From Sphingobacteriales bacterium (GTDB taxonomy: Bacteria > Bacteroidota > Bacteroidia > Chitinophagales > CAIOSU01), in contig JAIXOI010000055.1 in NCBI GenBank assembly GCA_027486795.1, positions 55,015 through 119,014 on the forward strand: a stretch of DNA of 64,000 nucleotides, written 5' to 3'. A model generated the notes under the pieces. The model worked only from the letters and a program-made list of their open reading frames with translations. It was not told where the DNA came from and ran no database searches. Made by a program: the position numbers and the translations under genes. Positions 27,815 through 36,161 of the stretch are shown piece after piece (within the stretch, counting starts at the first letter, position 1; every line of letters begins with the position of its first letter).

Positions 27815-28492
27815 TTATTCCATTACTTCTTGTACTTTCCAGGTTTTGGTTTTTTTATCCCAGTATTGCCATTTCTCGTTCATTATATCATCCAACGATT
27901 GAGGATATTGATGGTCTATTTTGCCAGTGGGCCCATTGGTAGTATCAAATGTAATTTCGCTCTCGTACCAATACATGCTAGCTCCCGGATTGGTATGCAC
28001 TATGGCCTTACTCACCGAACCATTTTGGGCAAATTCAAGGTCAATGCTAATGGTGTAGCTATGCCGTACTTCCTCCATTCTAATAGTTTCCCGTCCATAT
28101 AGGTCATATAATATCACATTCCTCTCGCCATTAACCCATGGGGTTATCTCCACCGAAACAGCACCGTTTACATATTTATGCAAAATAGTCTCATTGGCTG
28201 GCTTGGGTGCAACGGGTTTTGTAGTAGGTTTAGTAGTTGGCTTAGGCTTTTCTTTGGCTGGAGGAATTACCTTGGTTTGATTTAGTTTTATGGGTGTATC
28301 AATTATAACCGTATCCTTTAAATCGCCTGTTTTTAGCACCTGCATAGAGTCTTTCAACACCGATATTGAATCAGAAAGCGAAGCAACTTCTTGCCTTATG
28401 GCCTTCAGCTCCTCCAAGGTTTCATTACCGTTATCGCTTTCACAACTGGCAATGGATATTAGCAACAACAATAGTGGGTAAAGTTTGTACAT
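27815..28492 (-). CDS. Lipoprotein with coiled coil and Pro/Lys linker, function unknown
   Basis: 225 residues. It begins with a lipoprotein signal (LLLLLISIASC, Cys at 17). A coiled-coil stretch (about 24-52, 'LEELKAIRQEVASLSDSISVL' in part) is followed by a Lys/Pro/Thr-rich linker with KPTTKPTTKP (about 75-95) and a C-terminal globular domain of about 125 residues, rich in W/Y, that I do not recognise. The layout suggests an anchored spacer holding a folded domain in the periplasm or at the outer membrane. Confidence 0.6.
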   Translation of the reverse strand: MYKLYPLLLLLISIASCESDNGNETLEELKAIRQEVASLSDSISVLKDSMQVLKTGDLKDTVIIDTPIKLNQTKVIPPAKEKPKPTTKPTTKPVAPKPANETILHKYVNGAVSVEITPWVNGERNVILYDLYGRETIRMEEVRHSYTISIDLEFAQNGSVSKAIVHTNPGASMYWYESEITFDTTNGPTGKIDHQYPQSLDDIMNEKWQYWDKKTKTWKVQEVME

Positions 28493-28735
28493 AGGGCAGT
28501 GATATATGTGGTTACAAATTATGATTTAATGTTGTCGGATTCAATAATCGCGCCAAAATCATGACCCCTTTTCGATAAGATAGTTAGTGAACCCAATAAA
28601 TTAGCTTTTGAGGGTGTATAGGGCAGGGGGTAAGCCACTTTTTTACTAATTTTGGTACACCATAAAAATGGCTTGCAAGGTTTTTGGGAGTTATAGTATA
28701 TTCCCCTTGCAATTGCCTAAAAGCACCAGTACCCT

Positions 28736-30280
28736 ATGAAAAACCCAATTGAACAATTAGAAGCCAAACGCCAAGAGGCAATGCTTGGTGGCGGCCAGAA
28801 GCGAATTGATGCCCAGCATGCTAAAGGCAAACTTAGTGCCCGTGAGCGCATTCATTTCTTGCTTGACGAGGGTAGCTTTGAGGAGATTGGTATGCTGGTT
28901 ACCCATCGTGCCCAAGATTTCGATATGCAGAAACAAGTGTTTTTGGGCGATGGCGTGGTAACAGGCTATGGTACCGTAAATGGCAGGTTGGTATATGTTT
29001 TTTCTCAAGATTTTACGGTATTTGGTGGCTCATTGTCAGAAACCCATGCAGAGAAGATAGTGAAGATAATGGACCTCGCCCTGAAAAACGGTGCGCCACT
29101 TATCGGCCTTAACGATAGCGGTGGTGCTCGTATACAAGAGGGTGTGGTATCGTTAGGCGGTTATGCCGATATTTTTGTGCGTAATGTAAAAGCAAGTGGT
29201 GTGATACCTCAGTTGTCGGCAATTATGGGTCCATGCGCTGGCGGTGCAGTTTATTCGCCTGCCATTACCGATTTTATATTGATGGTGGAGCAAAGCAGCT
29301 ATATGTTTGTTACTGGCCCCAATGTAGTTAAAACCGTTACCCACGAAGAAGTTACTTCTGAAGAACTGGGCGGTGCCCATACCCATGCCAGCAAGAGCGG
29401 GGTTACCCATTTTGCCTGTGTCAACGAAATTGAGTGCATCAATCACCTGAAACAGTTGTTGAGCTATATGCCACAAAACTGTGAAGAAGATGCTCCTGTA
29501 TATGCTTACGAAGCAGGAGGCAATGAAACGAGACCTGACTTGGCCAACATTATACCTGCCAACCCACAGCAACCTTACGATATGCGCGAGGTAATTGAGG
29601 GAACTGTTGATGAAGGTAGTTTCTTAGAGGTGCATAAAGAGTTTGCCGAAAGTATAATTGTAGGTTTTGCGCGCATCGGTGGTCGTAGCATTGGCTTGGT
29701 AGCCAACCAACCTGCTCACTTAGCTGGCGTGTTGGATATCAACTCATCTCGCAAGGGAGCACGCTTTGTACGCTTTTGCGATGCTTTTAACATACCGCTT
29801 TTGGTATTGGTTGATGTGCCTGGCTTTTTGCCTGGTACCGACCAAGAGTGGCATGGCATTATTACCAACGGCGCTAAGTTATTATATGCCTTTAGTGAAG
29901 CCACAGTACCTAAGGTTACCGTTATCACCCGCAAAGCCTATGGTGGTGCCTATGATGTAATGAGCAGCAAGCATATTGGCGCTGATATGAATTATGCTTG
30001 GCCAGCTGCCGAAATTGCTGTAATGGGTGCCAAAGGCGCTGCGGAGATTATCTTCAAAAGCGAGATAGCTGCGGCCGAAAACCCTGAAGCCAAGTTACAG
30101 GAAAAGGTTGACGACTATACCGAAAAGTTTGCCAATCCATACCGCGCAGCGGCCCGTGGTTTTATAGATGAGGTCATTCGCCCTGAAGAGACCCGCCATA
30201 AATTGATACGCGCCTTTAAAATGCTGGAAAACAAGGTTGAAACCATGCCTCGCAAGAAGCACGGTAATATTCCATTGTAA
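28736..30280 (+). CDS. Acyl-CoA carboxylase beta subunit (propionyl-CoA carboxylase type)
   Basis: 514 residues of the carboxyltransferase family, the usual length. Features are '[20 protein letters not shown]', '[14 protein letters not shown]', [12 protein letters not shown] (oxyanion hole), a second oxyanion block '[13 protein letters not shown]' and '[16 protein letters not shown]'. This subunit transfers carboxyl from biotin to an acyl-CoA (propionyl-CoA in most Bacteroidota relatives, giving methylmalonyl-CoA). The biotin carboxylase and carrier subunits are not adjacent, so substrate is not proven. A TAATTTTG box lies about 80 bases upstream (28647-28654). Confidence 0.92.
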   Translation: MKNPIEQLEAKRQEAMLGGGQKRIDAQHAKGKLSARERIHFLLDEGSFEEIGMLVTHRAQDFDMQKQVFLGDGVVTGYGTVNGRLVYVFSQDFTVFGGSLSETHAEKIVKIMDLALKNGAPLIGLNDSGGARIQEGVVSLGGYADIFVRNVKASGVIPQLSAIMGPCAGGAVYSPAITDFILMVEQSSYMFVTGPNVVKTVTHEEVTSEELGGAHTHASKSGVTHFACVNEIECINHLKQLLSYMPQNCEEDAPVYAYEAGGNETRPDLANIIPANPQQPYDMREVIEGTVDEGSFLEVHKEFAESIIVGFARIGGRSIGLVANQPAHLAGVLDINSSRKGARFVRFCDAFNIPLLVLVDVPGFLPGTDQEWHGIITNGAKLLYAFSEATVPKVTVITRKAYGGAYDVMSSKHIGADMNYAWPAAEIAVMGAKGAAEIIFKSEIAAAENPEAKLQEKVDDYTEKFANPYRAAARGFIDEVIRPEETRHKLIRAFKMLENKVETMPRKKHGNIPL

Positions 30281-30446
30281 ACGGCATCTACTTTTAAGTC
30301 CTATTTCATGGCTTCGTTTGCCTAGCGAGCGCACGGCTCGTTTTCGTAATAACTGTGTTTTCGGTAGCTATCCACTGGCGCGATATACCGCGGCATGATG
30401 GGATTGTGCCCACTAGTTAATCGCTAGTTTCAATATCAACTTATGG

Positions 30447-30482
30447 CAAAAACAAAAACCGCCACGCAAAAGCGAGGCGGTT
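30447..30482 (-). terminator. Rho-independent terminator after rplU-rpmA
   Basis: On the minus strand, aaccgcctcgc and gcgtggcggtt form an 11-bp stem with one T-T mismatch and a 4-nt loop, followed by a T-rich tail (tttgttttt). It lies 25 bases past the L27 stop codon. Confidence 0.8.
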
Positions 30483-30507
30483 CAGTATCGTTACAAGCGG
30501 TTAGCGA

Positions 30508-31032
30508 TTATTCGCCAGCTACTTCTTCAGTTTCAGTTGCTTCTGAGGCAGCTTCTTCAGTTGCAGGAGCTTCAGCAACAGCTTCTTCGGTTGCAGAGGC
30601 AGCAGCTTCTTCAGTTGCAGGAGCTTCAGCAACACCCTCTTCGGTAGCAGGGGCAGCAGCCTCTTCAACTACAGGAGCTTCAGCTTTCACTTCTTCTTTA
30701 GCAGGTTCTGCTTTTGGCGCCTTAGGGGCAGCTTTCTTAGCCGTTTTTGCTACTTCAGCAGGAGCTGCAGTTTCGTCAACGAAAGGTAGTACGTGAACGA
30801 ACACCTTATCGTTTTTCTTGCGGGTGAAGGTTACAACACCGTCAACCATTGCGAAGATGGTATGATCTTTACCTAGACCTACACCGTCGCCAGGGTGGAA
30901 TTTGGTACCGCGTTGGCGGATGATGATGTTACCAGCGATGGCACCTTGACCACCATAAATTTTAACGCCCAAGCGTTTGCTATGCGATTCGCGTCCGTTA
31001 TTCGAACTACCGGCGCCTTTCTTGTGAGCCAT
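30508..31032 (-). CDS. rpmA: Ribosomal protein L27 with a long Ala/Glu-rich C-terminal extension
   Basis: 174 residues, about twice the usual L27 length (85-90). Residues 1-85 are a normal bL27: [14 protein letters not shown], '[21 protein letters not shown]', KDHTIFA and KVFVHV. The N-terminus starts directly at AHKKG with no cleaved leader. From about residue 88 there is a low-complexity tail, first K/A/P-rich ('[16 protein letters not shown]'), then made of imperfect repeats of [14 protein letters not shown]. The tail is acidic and probably disordered. It is co-directional with rplU 37 bases upstream. The extension is unusual and its role is unknown. Confidence 0.92.
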   Translation of the reverse strand: MAHKKGAGSSNNGRESHSKRLGVKIYGGQGAIAGNIIIRQRGTKFHPGDGVGLGKDHTIFAMVDGVVTFTRKKNDKVFVHVLPFVDETAAPAEVAKTAKKAAPKAPKAEPAKEEVKAEAPVVEEAAAPATEEGVAEAPATEEAAASATEEAVAEAPATEEAASEATETEEVAGE

Positions 31033-31069
31033 TGTTTGTTTTTTTTATAATTGCGGCGGTTAGCCGTGA

Positions 31070-31378
31070 TTAAGCAATGTTGTCAACTTTAATTTTGGTA
31101 AGGTACTGACGGTGACCTTTTTTCAATTTGTAACCCTTGCGGCGTTTTTTCTTGAAAATGATTACTTTGTCACCTTTCAAATGTTCTTCTATAGTGGCTA
31201 CCACTTTGGCACCAGACAAAAACGGAGCACCTAGAGCGATACTGCCATTGTCGTCTTTAAGCAATACGTTCCCAAACTCAAGTTTGTCGCCTACATTGCC
31301 TTCCAAACGGTGAACAAAAATGCTCTGCCCACCTTGAACTTTAAATTGTTGTCCTGCTATTTCTACGATTGCGTACAT
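31070..31378 (-). CDS. rplU: Ribosomal protein L21
   Basis: 102 residues, standard length for bL21. Start MYAIVEIAGQQFKV, then 'FVHRLEGNVGDKLEF', and the RNA-binding tail 'KKKRRKGYKLKKGHRQYL'. It binds 23S rRNA in the large subunit. First gene of the rplU-rpmA operon, with a well-formed Bacteroidota promoter upstream. Confidence 0.97.
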   Translation of the reverse strand: MYAIVEIAGQQFKVQGGQSIFVHRLEGNVGDKLEFGNVLLKDDNGSIALGAPFLSGAKVVATIEEHLKGDKVIIFKKKRRKGYKLKKGHRQYLTKIKVDNIA

Positions 31379-31410
31379 CGTTGCTGATATTGATAAAATT
31401 AAACGGACTG

Positions 31411-31441
31411 CAAAGATACAGTGCTTTCATAAAAATTACAA
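31411..31441 (-). promoter_or_regulatory. Bacteroidota-type promoter of rplU-rpmA
   Basis: On the minus strand a TTG (31441-31439) is followed after exactly 20 bases by TATCTTTG (31418-31411). This matches TTG-N17-23-TAnnTTTG. The start codon lies 33 bases downstream. Confidence 0.75.
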
Positions 31442-31483
31442 CTCTATTTAGCACAATCTTCCGTTGAAGGGCATTTTCGACTC

Positions 31484-31511
31484 AAAATTAAAGATTTAAA
31501 ATTGAAAATTG
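31484..31511. repeat. Heptad array (AAAATTG units)
   Basis: Four 7-nt units (aaaatta, aagattt, aaaattg, aaaattg) lie in the 380-bp gap between rplU and the PhoD-like gene. No partner arm is visible. The rest of that gap (31379-31758) holds the two promoters and nothing else that I recognise. Confidence 0.55.
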
Positions 31512-31723
31512 AGCTACAGTGTGGGTTGTAGGCGATAGGTGCATGTTTTTTTATTTTTAAACACTATCGTGTGGGTTGTTTTAAGCGGTATTGAAAGGTT
31601 ACACCTCTCTGATTATTTTTTTAACCAACCATGGTCATTAAGCAAAGCAGTAGTTGGTTGTTTAAACCGCTATTAAACAAACATTACCTTAATGTGAAGT
31701 ATTGTGTTGAGGTAACTAAAGTC

Positions 31724-31754
31724 TTGTCGCAACAATAGAAACACTTTACCTTTA
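31724..31754 (+). promoter_or_regulatory. Promoter candidate of the second PhoD-like gene
   Basis: TTG (31724-31726), 20 bases, then TACCTTTA (31747-31754): one base off the -7 consensus. The start codon is only 5 bases further, so the transcript would be nearly leaderless. Confidence 0.5.
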
Positions 31755-31758
31755 TTTT

Positions 31759-33528
31759 ATGAAAAACCTGCTCTTACTCATCTGCCTATTGGCTGGCTTT
31801 ACTGCACATGCCCAATGGGTTTTGCCCGGTAATATGTATGCCGATTCCGTAAATGCCCCGTTCTATTATGGTGTGGCATCTGGCGATCCGTTGGCCGATA
31901 AGGTAATTATTTGGACGCATTATACCCCCGCTAACTACAGCGACCCAGCAGTTACCCTTACTTGGGAAATGGCTTTGGATAGTAATTTTACTACCCTAAC
32001 AACTTCCGGTACGGTAACTACCGACTCTACAACTGACTGGACAGTGAAAGTGGATGCGGCTGGCCTTGCAGCTAATACCCGTTATTATTACCGTTTTCGC
32101 GATGGGCAGGGCAACACTTCTCTTATAGGGCGCACGCTTACCGCCCCGGTTGGCGATGTATCGAACCTTAAGTTTGCAGTGACCTCTTGTACCAGCGTAT
32201 TCTCGGGCTATTTCAACGGTTACCGCCGCATTGCTGAGCGCAGCGACCTTAATCTGGTGATTCACCTTGGGGACTATATTTACGATTTTATCGATGAAGC
32301 GGAAGAAGTTCGAGTGCCCGACCCTTATGCTGTAAAACCTACCAACCTTAACGAATGGCGCGAAAGGCACCGTTACTATATGCACGACCCTGATTTGCGC
32401 TTGGTGCGTCAAATGCACCCATTTATGCACATGTGGGACAACCACGACATTGCAGGCGACCGCGACATTACTACTCAAGCATTTTTTGAATGGACACCTA
32501 GCAGGGTAGTAAATACTCAGGATCAGAAGCGTTTTTACCGCACCGCCAGCTATGGCGATTTGGTGGATATTATCATGCTTGATATTATGATATGGCGCGA
32601 CGTGGATGAGGTATCGCCGGGTGAGTTTAGTGTACTGGGCACGGAGCAACAAACTTGGTTTTTGGATGCGCTGCAACAGAGCACCGCCAAATGGAAGGTT
32701 GTAGGCACCCAAAAGATGTTCAGCTATTGGGGTGTTACGGGTGCCTTCCCGAGCAGTTTCAACCAAGGTACTTGGGATGGTTTTACTGCTGAGCGTGCGC
32801 TGGTGCTAGATGTAATTGAGGATAACAACATTGAGAACGTCATCGTTATCAGCGGCGACTCCCACCTATCCGTAGCTTGCGATTTATCAAAAGACCCTAC
32901 TAACGGCAGCGTGTACGATGGCAATACTGGCGATGGCGGGCTGGGCGTAGAGTTTTGCCCAACCAGTCTTACGCGTGGTAATTTTGACGAATTGGGCCTG
33001 CCAAGTGCCCTCCTTGGTATCTTGTACGACCTTAGCTACCAAGGCAACCCGCACCTATTGTACAATGAATTTACCGAGCACGGTTATGGCGTGTTGGACA
33101 TTGGTGAAGACAGCACCACCGCCAGCATTTGGTGGAGCGACATCTTCCAAATAGCCAATACCGAAACCCTTGGCAAACAATTGGTAGTGTACAATGGTGT
33201 AAACCACTGGAAACGCGATGGGCAAACCTACAACCCCGTTTCAGTTAACGAGGTTTTGGGTACTAACGAGCCGTTGGTTAAGCTATACCCCAACCCGGCA
33301 GATAACGCCATCAATATCGACCTTACCGTGTCTGGCAATGAGGTGGTAAGCATCAGCATCATTGAGTTCCACTCTTATAAGCGCTTAAGCCACTTAAGCA
33401 CTTTATCTAAAAGCGTGCAAGGGCAATCGGTTATCACCCTGCCCATTAGCCACCTAAGCGCGGGTATGTACCTCGTATTTATACAAGGCGATGGCTGGGT
33501 AAAGGCGTTGCCTTTTAGTAAGCTGTAA
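31759..33528 (+). CDS. Secreted PhoD-like alkaline phosphatase/phosphodiesterase with type A T9SS sorting domain
   Basis: 589 residues. Signal peptide MKNLLLLICLLAGFTAHAQ; PhoD N-terminal Fn3-like domain ('YYGVASGDPLADKVIIWTHY'); catalytic core with SCTSVFSGYF, VIHLGDYIYDF, HMWDNHDIAGD and VISGDSHLSVACD, in good agreement with the metal ligands of PhoD enzymes. The tail is a type A sorting domain (LYPNPADNAINID, GMYLVFIQG). Expected to release phosphate from esters outside the cell. Compared with the gene at 23.3 kb it keeps the canonical WDNHD motif. Directly downstream is a tandem repeat. Confidence 0.87.
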   Translation: MKNLLLLICLLAGFTAHAQWVLPGNMYADSVNAPFYYGVASGDPLADKVIIWTHYTPANYSDPAVTLTWEMALDSNFTTLTTSGTVTTDSTTDWTVKVDAAGLAANTRYYYRFRDGQGNTSLIGRTLTAPVGDVSNLKFAVTSCTSVFSGYFNGYRRIAERSDLNLVIHLGDYIYDFIDEAEEVRVPDPYAVKPTNLNEWRERHRYYMHDPDLRLVRQMHPFMHMWDNHDIAGDRDITTQAFFEWTPSRVVNTQDQKRFYRTASYGDLVDIIMLDIMIWRDVDEVSPGEFSVLGTEQQTWFLDALQQSTAKWKVVGTQKMFSYWGVTGAFPSSFNQGTWDGFTAERALVLDVIEDNNIENVIVISGDSHLSVACDLSKDPTNGSVYDGNTGDGGLGVEFCPTSLTRGNFDELGLPSALLGILYDLSYQGNPHLLYNEFTEHGYGVLDIGEDSTTASIWWSDIFQIANTETLGKQLVVYNGVNHWKRDGQTYNPVSVNEVLGTNEPLVKLYPNPADNAINIDLTVSGNEVVSISIIEFHSYKRLSHLSTLSKSVQGQSVITLPISHLSAGMYLVFIQGDGWVKALPFSKL

Positions 33529-33533
33529 ATTGG

Positions 33534-33617
33534 TTGATGCTTGCCTCGCCTCGGGCGAGGGTTAATGCTTGCCTCGCCTCGGGCGAGGGTTGATGCTTGC
33601 CTCGCCTCGGGCGAGGG
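33534..33617. repeat. Three tandem 28-bp repeats, each with a cctcgcc/ggcgagg hairpin
   Basis: Units at 33534-33561, 33562-33589 and 33590-33617 are identical except for one base in the second (ttaatgc instead of ttgatgc). Each holds a perfect 7-bp palindrome around a 3-nt loop. The array starts 6 bases after the PhoD-like stop codon, so it could act in 3' end formation or mRNA protection. There are no T-runs, so a standard terminator is unlikely. Confidence 0.85.
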
Positions 33618-33727
33618 TTGATCGGTTAACAATCCTTCTATGCTGTCTTAAGCCTTTAGGTTTAATGTGGCATGTAACATTAATCTTAGTTCACCTTGCG
33701 GGTTGCCAAAGGGCTTGAATAAGAGCA

Positions 33728-33822
33728 TTTCATCCTGAGTCTCGTTTCAAACGAGATCGAAGGGCATGTCATCCTAGGCGGGAGCTAGCTGTCATTTCGA
33801 GTCTCGTTTTAAGCGAGAAGAA
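33728..33822. repeat. Two copies of a 'TCTCGTTTnAAACGAGA' palindrome
   Basis: tctcgtttcaaacgaga (33740-33756) is a perfect 8-1-8 palindrome; tctcgttttaagcgaga (33802-33818) is a near copy. Each is preceded by a variant of 'tcat..(c/t)gag' and followed by gaag. The frame resembles the common dispersed bacterial palindrome TCATnnTGAGC...CGAAnCAT, also seen at 12867-13002. Confidence 0.6.
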
Positions 33823-33910
33823 AGCTGCGTGGGCTGCTGGGCCGAGCATTGAAGCCTATAGGACTGCTTAACTGCTTTTGCGAAACTAGAGTTTATTGCC
33901 CACACCGTTT

Positions 33911-33975
33911 CCGCTTATGGCGGAAAATGCAAGCGGATGCTTGCTGCATGGTTCGCACAAGTGGAGGCTTGTGCG
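33911..33975. repeat. Cluster of three short hairpins upstream of the ParB-like gene
   Basis: Three successive inverted repeats lie at 33911-33923 (ccgc/gcgg), 33929-33944 (gcaagc/gcttgc) and 33954-33975 (cgcacaag/cttgtgcg). They end about 110 bases before the ParB-like start. They could be remnants of an inserted repeat or, less likely, binding sites of the ParB-like protein. The rest of the 557-bp gap 33529-34085 holds the other repeats and no gene. Confidence 0.5.
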
Positions 33976-34085
33976 AGATAGGGTGGCTTGCGCGAGATAA
34001 GGGAGGCAAAAAATATAATAAGGATAGTTTTAAATTCTAAGGAATAGCTTAGTTTAGCAAAGTAACACTTTTATGTAAATACATT

Positions 34086-35069
34086 ATGGTAGTAAAGTAT
34101 CAATCTCGAATTAAAGAAATACAAATTGAAGAGATAGAGGTAAATGCTTACAACCCTCGAGAAAGATTTAATGAGGAAGAGGAAGAAGAGCTTATTGAGT
34201 CTATCTTGGAAAAGGGCATATTAAATCCGATTATTGTATATTTTGATACTTTAAAAAGTAAGTATATAATACTAGATGGGGAGAGGAGGTATCGAGCTTG
34301 TAAAAAGATAAACATTTCGACAATTCCAGCAAGAATATTGCTAAATGAGCCAAGTGTTTTAGAATCTCTTTCTTTGATGTTTCATGTTCATAACGTTAGA
34401 GAGGATTGGACAGAATTTGCTATTTCAGTTACAATAAAAAGGATAATTACTGAGATGGGTAAAAATTTACAGGAATTAGATTCAGACATTATTAAAGAAC
34501 TTTCGAAAATAACATCACTCTCAACGTATAAAGTAAGAAAATATCTAAAATTTCAAGATTACCCTCAGGATGTGATTGACAGATTCCTTATTTCAGAAAT
34601 AACGGGAAAAAAAGATTCTGGACCAGATCCAGATATTTTGTTAGAAATGCATAGACCCATTCAAGAAATTAAGGAGCAGATGCCTCAACTTCTTGATGAA
34701 TATTCGATTTACAGCATTATTAATGCATGCATAGAGAAAAAAGATCTTGGTATAATTAAAAACAATAAAGAATTCAGGTTAATATCCCAATCATTGTCTG
34801 CAGCAAAGAAAGGAGAAATTGACTCCCTAATATTACGGGAAAATCTTGAGCGGTTGTTTTCAAATGTAGCTTACACCCCCAGTATGCTATTTCATGAAAC
34901 AGCGGAAACTTTGTATAGGTATAAATCTACCATTAAAGCGTCTGAGTCGTTTCTTGAAGTACTAAAGCGCGCTGATTTTGGTTCATTAGACCAAGAACAG
35001 AAAGACGAGGTCCGACTAAAGTTTAATGAATTATTGCAGATTATTGCTTCTATTAATGAAAATATATAA
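34086..35069 (+). CDS. ParB-like DNA-binding protein of an AT-rich two-gene cassette
   Basis: 327 residues. A ParB/Spo0J N-terminal domain is clear: NPRERFNEEEEEELIESI, GILNPIIV, and GERRYRA at 65-71 (the nucleotide-contact motif of ParB CTPases). The next box is degenerate (HNVREDWTEFA instead of ENxxRxDL). A helix-turn-helix follows at about 138-156 (LSKITSLSTYKVRKYL), then about 170 residues of helical C-terminus I do not recognise. Base and codon use (many AAA, ATA, TTA) differ from both neighbours, suggesting transfer. No ParA is present, so chromosome or plasmid partition is unlikely. The next gene begins 9 bases downstream. A regulatory or sensing role in a defence-like cassette is inference. 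Confidence 0.78.
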   Translation: MVVKYQSRIKEIQIEEIEVNAYNPRERFNEEEEEELIESILEKGILNPIIVYFDTLKSKYIILDGERRYRACKKINISTIPARILLNEPSVLESLSLMFHVHNVREDWTEFAISVTIKRIITEMGKNLQELDSDIIKELSKITSLSTYKVRKYLKFQDYPQDVIDRFLISEITGKKDSGPDPDILLEMHRPIQEIKEQMPQLLDEYSIYSIINACIEKKDLGIIKNNKEFRLISQSLSAAKKGEIDSLILRENLERLFSNVAYTPSMLFHETAETLYRYKSTIKASESFLEVLKRADFGSLDQEQKDEVRLKFNELLQIIASINENI

Positions 35070-35078
35070 AACATTATT

Positions 35079-35924
35079 TTGGAAGCAATAGAGTCTATAT
35101 TAATTCCCCATTTTAGTGCTTCAGGATATATAGTTCATACGGACGTCCCTAAAGAACTAACCTATACGCCAAATATTATTTTTGAAAAAGGAAATAATAT
35201 TACTGCATTTTATTACAGGTCTTCAACTGAAAAATTAAGGGAGGCGATACTTCAAAGAATTAAGGAAACAAAGCGCATTGCACGAAAAATATTAGAACTT
35301 AATATTGTATTTGATAATAAGCCGAAACAATCCGATTTAAGACTTTGTAATTTGTATAGATTAGGTGTTTACTATATTGAAAATGGAGAGTTAAAACAAT
35401 ATTCCGAATCGAAAAAACTGCTTGGTCGAAAGGGAAAACCACAGCTTCCAAATACATTTATTTTTTTTAGCTCCAAACAGGATTTGGAGGAACGCATGTT
35501 AGCAAAGGAGCATATTGAGTTTGAAAGAGAATCCCACCATATTCCGGTGTTTGCTAAATTAGTTGAGGACGATCAAAGGTATAACAATACAATAACAGAC
35601 TTAACTGAAATGATTTATGAGCTGATGGACGATTCGCATTATGTGCTATGTATATTATCAGATGAATATAGAAAAATAGTTGATTTGGAGGTTAGGAGAG
35701 CATTTGAATATTTTGAGCCAGAGGAAATTCTAATGTTTGTAAAAAACAATAAAGTGACAAAGGAGTCTTGGGGTACGCTTTTGGCATATATGGAAATGGC
35801 CGGTGTGCCTGTAAAATACACTGAATATATAGATAATAGCGATTTTAAGAGGAAATTCAATAGAAGGTTGATGATTGTTATTAAAGAGCTTCACTCCAAT
35901 CATGGGATTGATTTTTTAGGTTGA
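35079..35924 (+). CDS. DUF4062/TIR-like protein, probable effector partner of the ParB-like protein
   Basis: 281 residues from TTG 35079, 9 bases after the ParB-like stop; no ATG lies near. Residues 126-223 fit the DUF4062 (TIR-like flavodoxin fold) pattern: TFIFFSSKQDLEERMLAKEH (strand, SS, helix), then SHYVLCILSDEY, then LEVRRAFEYFEPEEILMFVK, as in 'D.YVLILG..YG...EleyA....KPvlvFVK'. Residues 1-100 contain TDVP...TPNIIFEKG...ITAFYYRSS, which looks like a degenerate PD-(D/E)XK nuclease-like strand set, with N and Y/R in place of the acidic and lysine positions; this is a weak call. AT-rich like its neighbour. DUF4062 domains occur in STAND and defence proteins; the function here is unknown. 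Confidence 0.6.
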   Translation: MEAIESILIPHFSASGYIVHTDVPKELTYTPNIIFEKGNNITAFYYRSSTEKLREAILQRIKETKRIARKILELNIVFDNKPKQSDLRLCNLYRLGVYYIENGELKQYSESKKLLGRKGKPQLPNTFIFFSSKQDLEERMLAKEHIEFERESHHIPVFAKLVEDDQRYNNTITDLTEMIYELMDDSHYVLCILSDEYRKIVDLEVRRAFEYFEPEEILMFVKNNKVTKESWGTLLAYMEMAGVPVKYTEYIDNSDFKRKFNRRLMIVIKELHSNHGIDFLG

Positions 35925-35953
35925 TGTGATTGTACCCCTGCCCATTCTAATTT

Positions 35954-35983
35954 CAAATCCAAATGCACTGAGTTTTGGATTTG
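35954..35983. terminator. Hairpin after the ParB/DUF4062-like cassette
   Basis: caaatccaaa and tttggatttg form a perfect 10-bp stem around a 10-nt loop, 30 bases past the cassette's last stop codon. No T-run follows, so it may be a weak terminator or simply mark the cassette border. Confidence 0.4.
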
Positions 35984-36081
35984 TAATCCGACTGCATAGT
36001 TCATAAGCCAACTTTTCCCACACCACCCCCGTGCATAAACCCCACCACACCCAAAGGCAGCGATAGCTATATTTACAGGTA

Positions 36082-36152
36082 GTTGCGGGTTGCGAGTTAC
36101 GGGTTGCGAGTTTTTACAGTCCATCTTGATACTCACTACTTGATACTTGATA
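36082..36152. repeat. Two adjacent heptad arrays (GTTGCGA and CTTGATA types)
   Basis: 36082-36109 holds gttgcgg, gttgcga, gttacgg, gttgcga; 36125-36152 holds cttgata, ctcacta, cttgata, cttgata. Both read on the plus strand and are different in sequence but share the 7-nt period. They lie directly before the GH3 gene. Confidence 0.7.
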
Positions 36153-36161
36153 CTGCCAACA

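Noticed and set aside
30443..30796. Ser/Ala-rich open frame of 117 codons on the plus strand
   Set aside because: It is the mirror of the repetitive Ala/Glu tail of L27 on the minus strand and has no independent protein features.
33534..33617. CRISPR-like array
   Set aside because: The 28-bp units are directly adjacent with no spacers, and no cas gene is near.
34086..35069. Chromosome partition protein ParB
   Set aside because: No ParA partner, AT-rich cassette setting and a degenerate third ParB box make a housekeeping partition role unlikely.
36082..36152. CRISPR or minisatellite inside a gene
   Set aside because: Units are only 7 nt with no unique spacers, and the region is a gap between genes.
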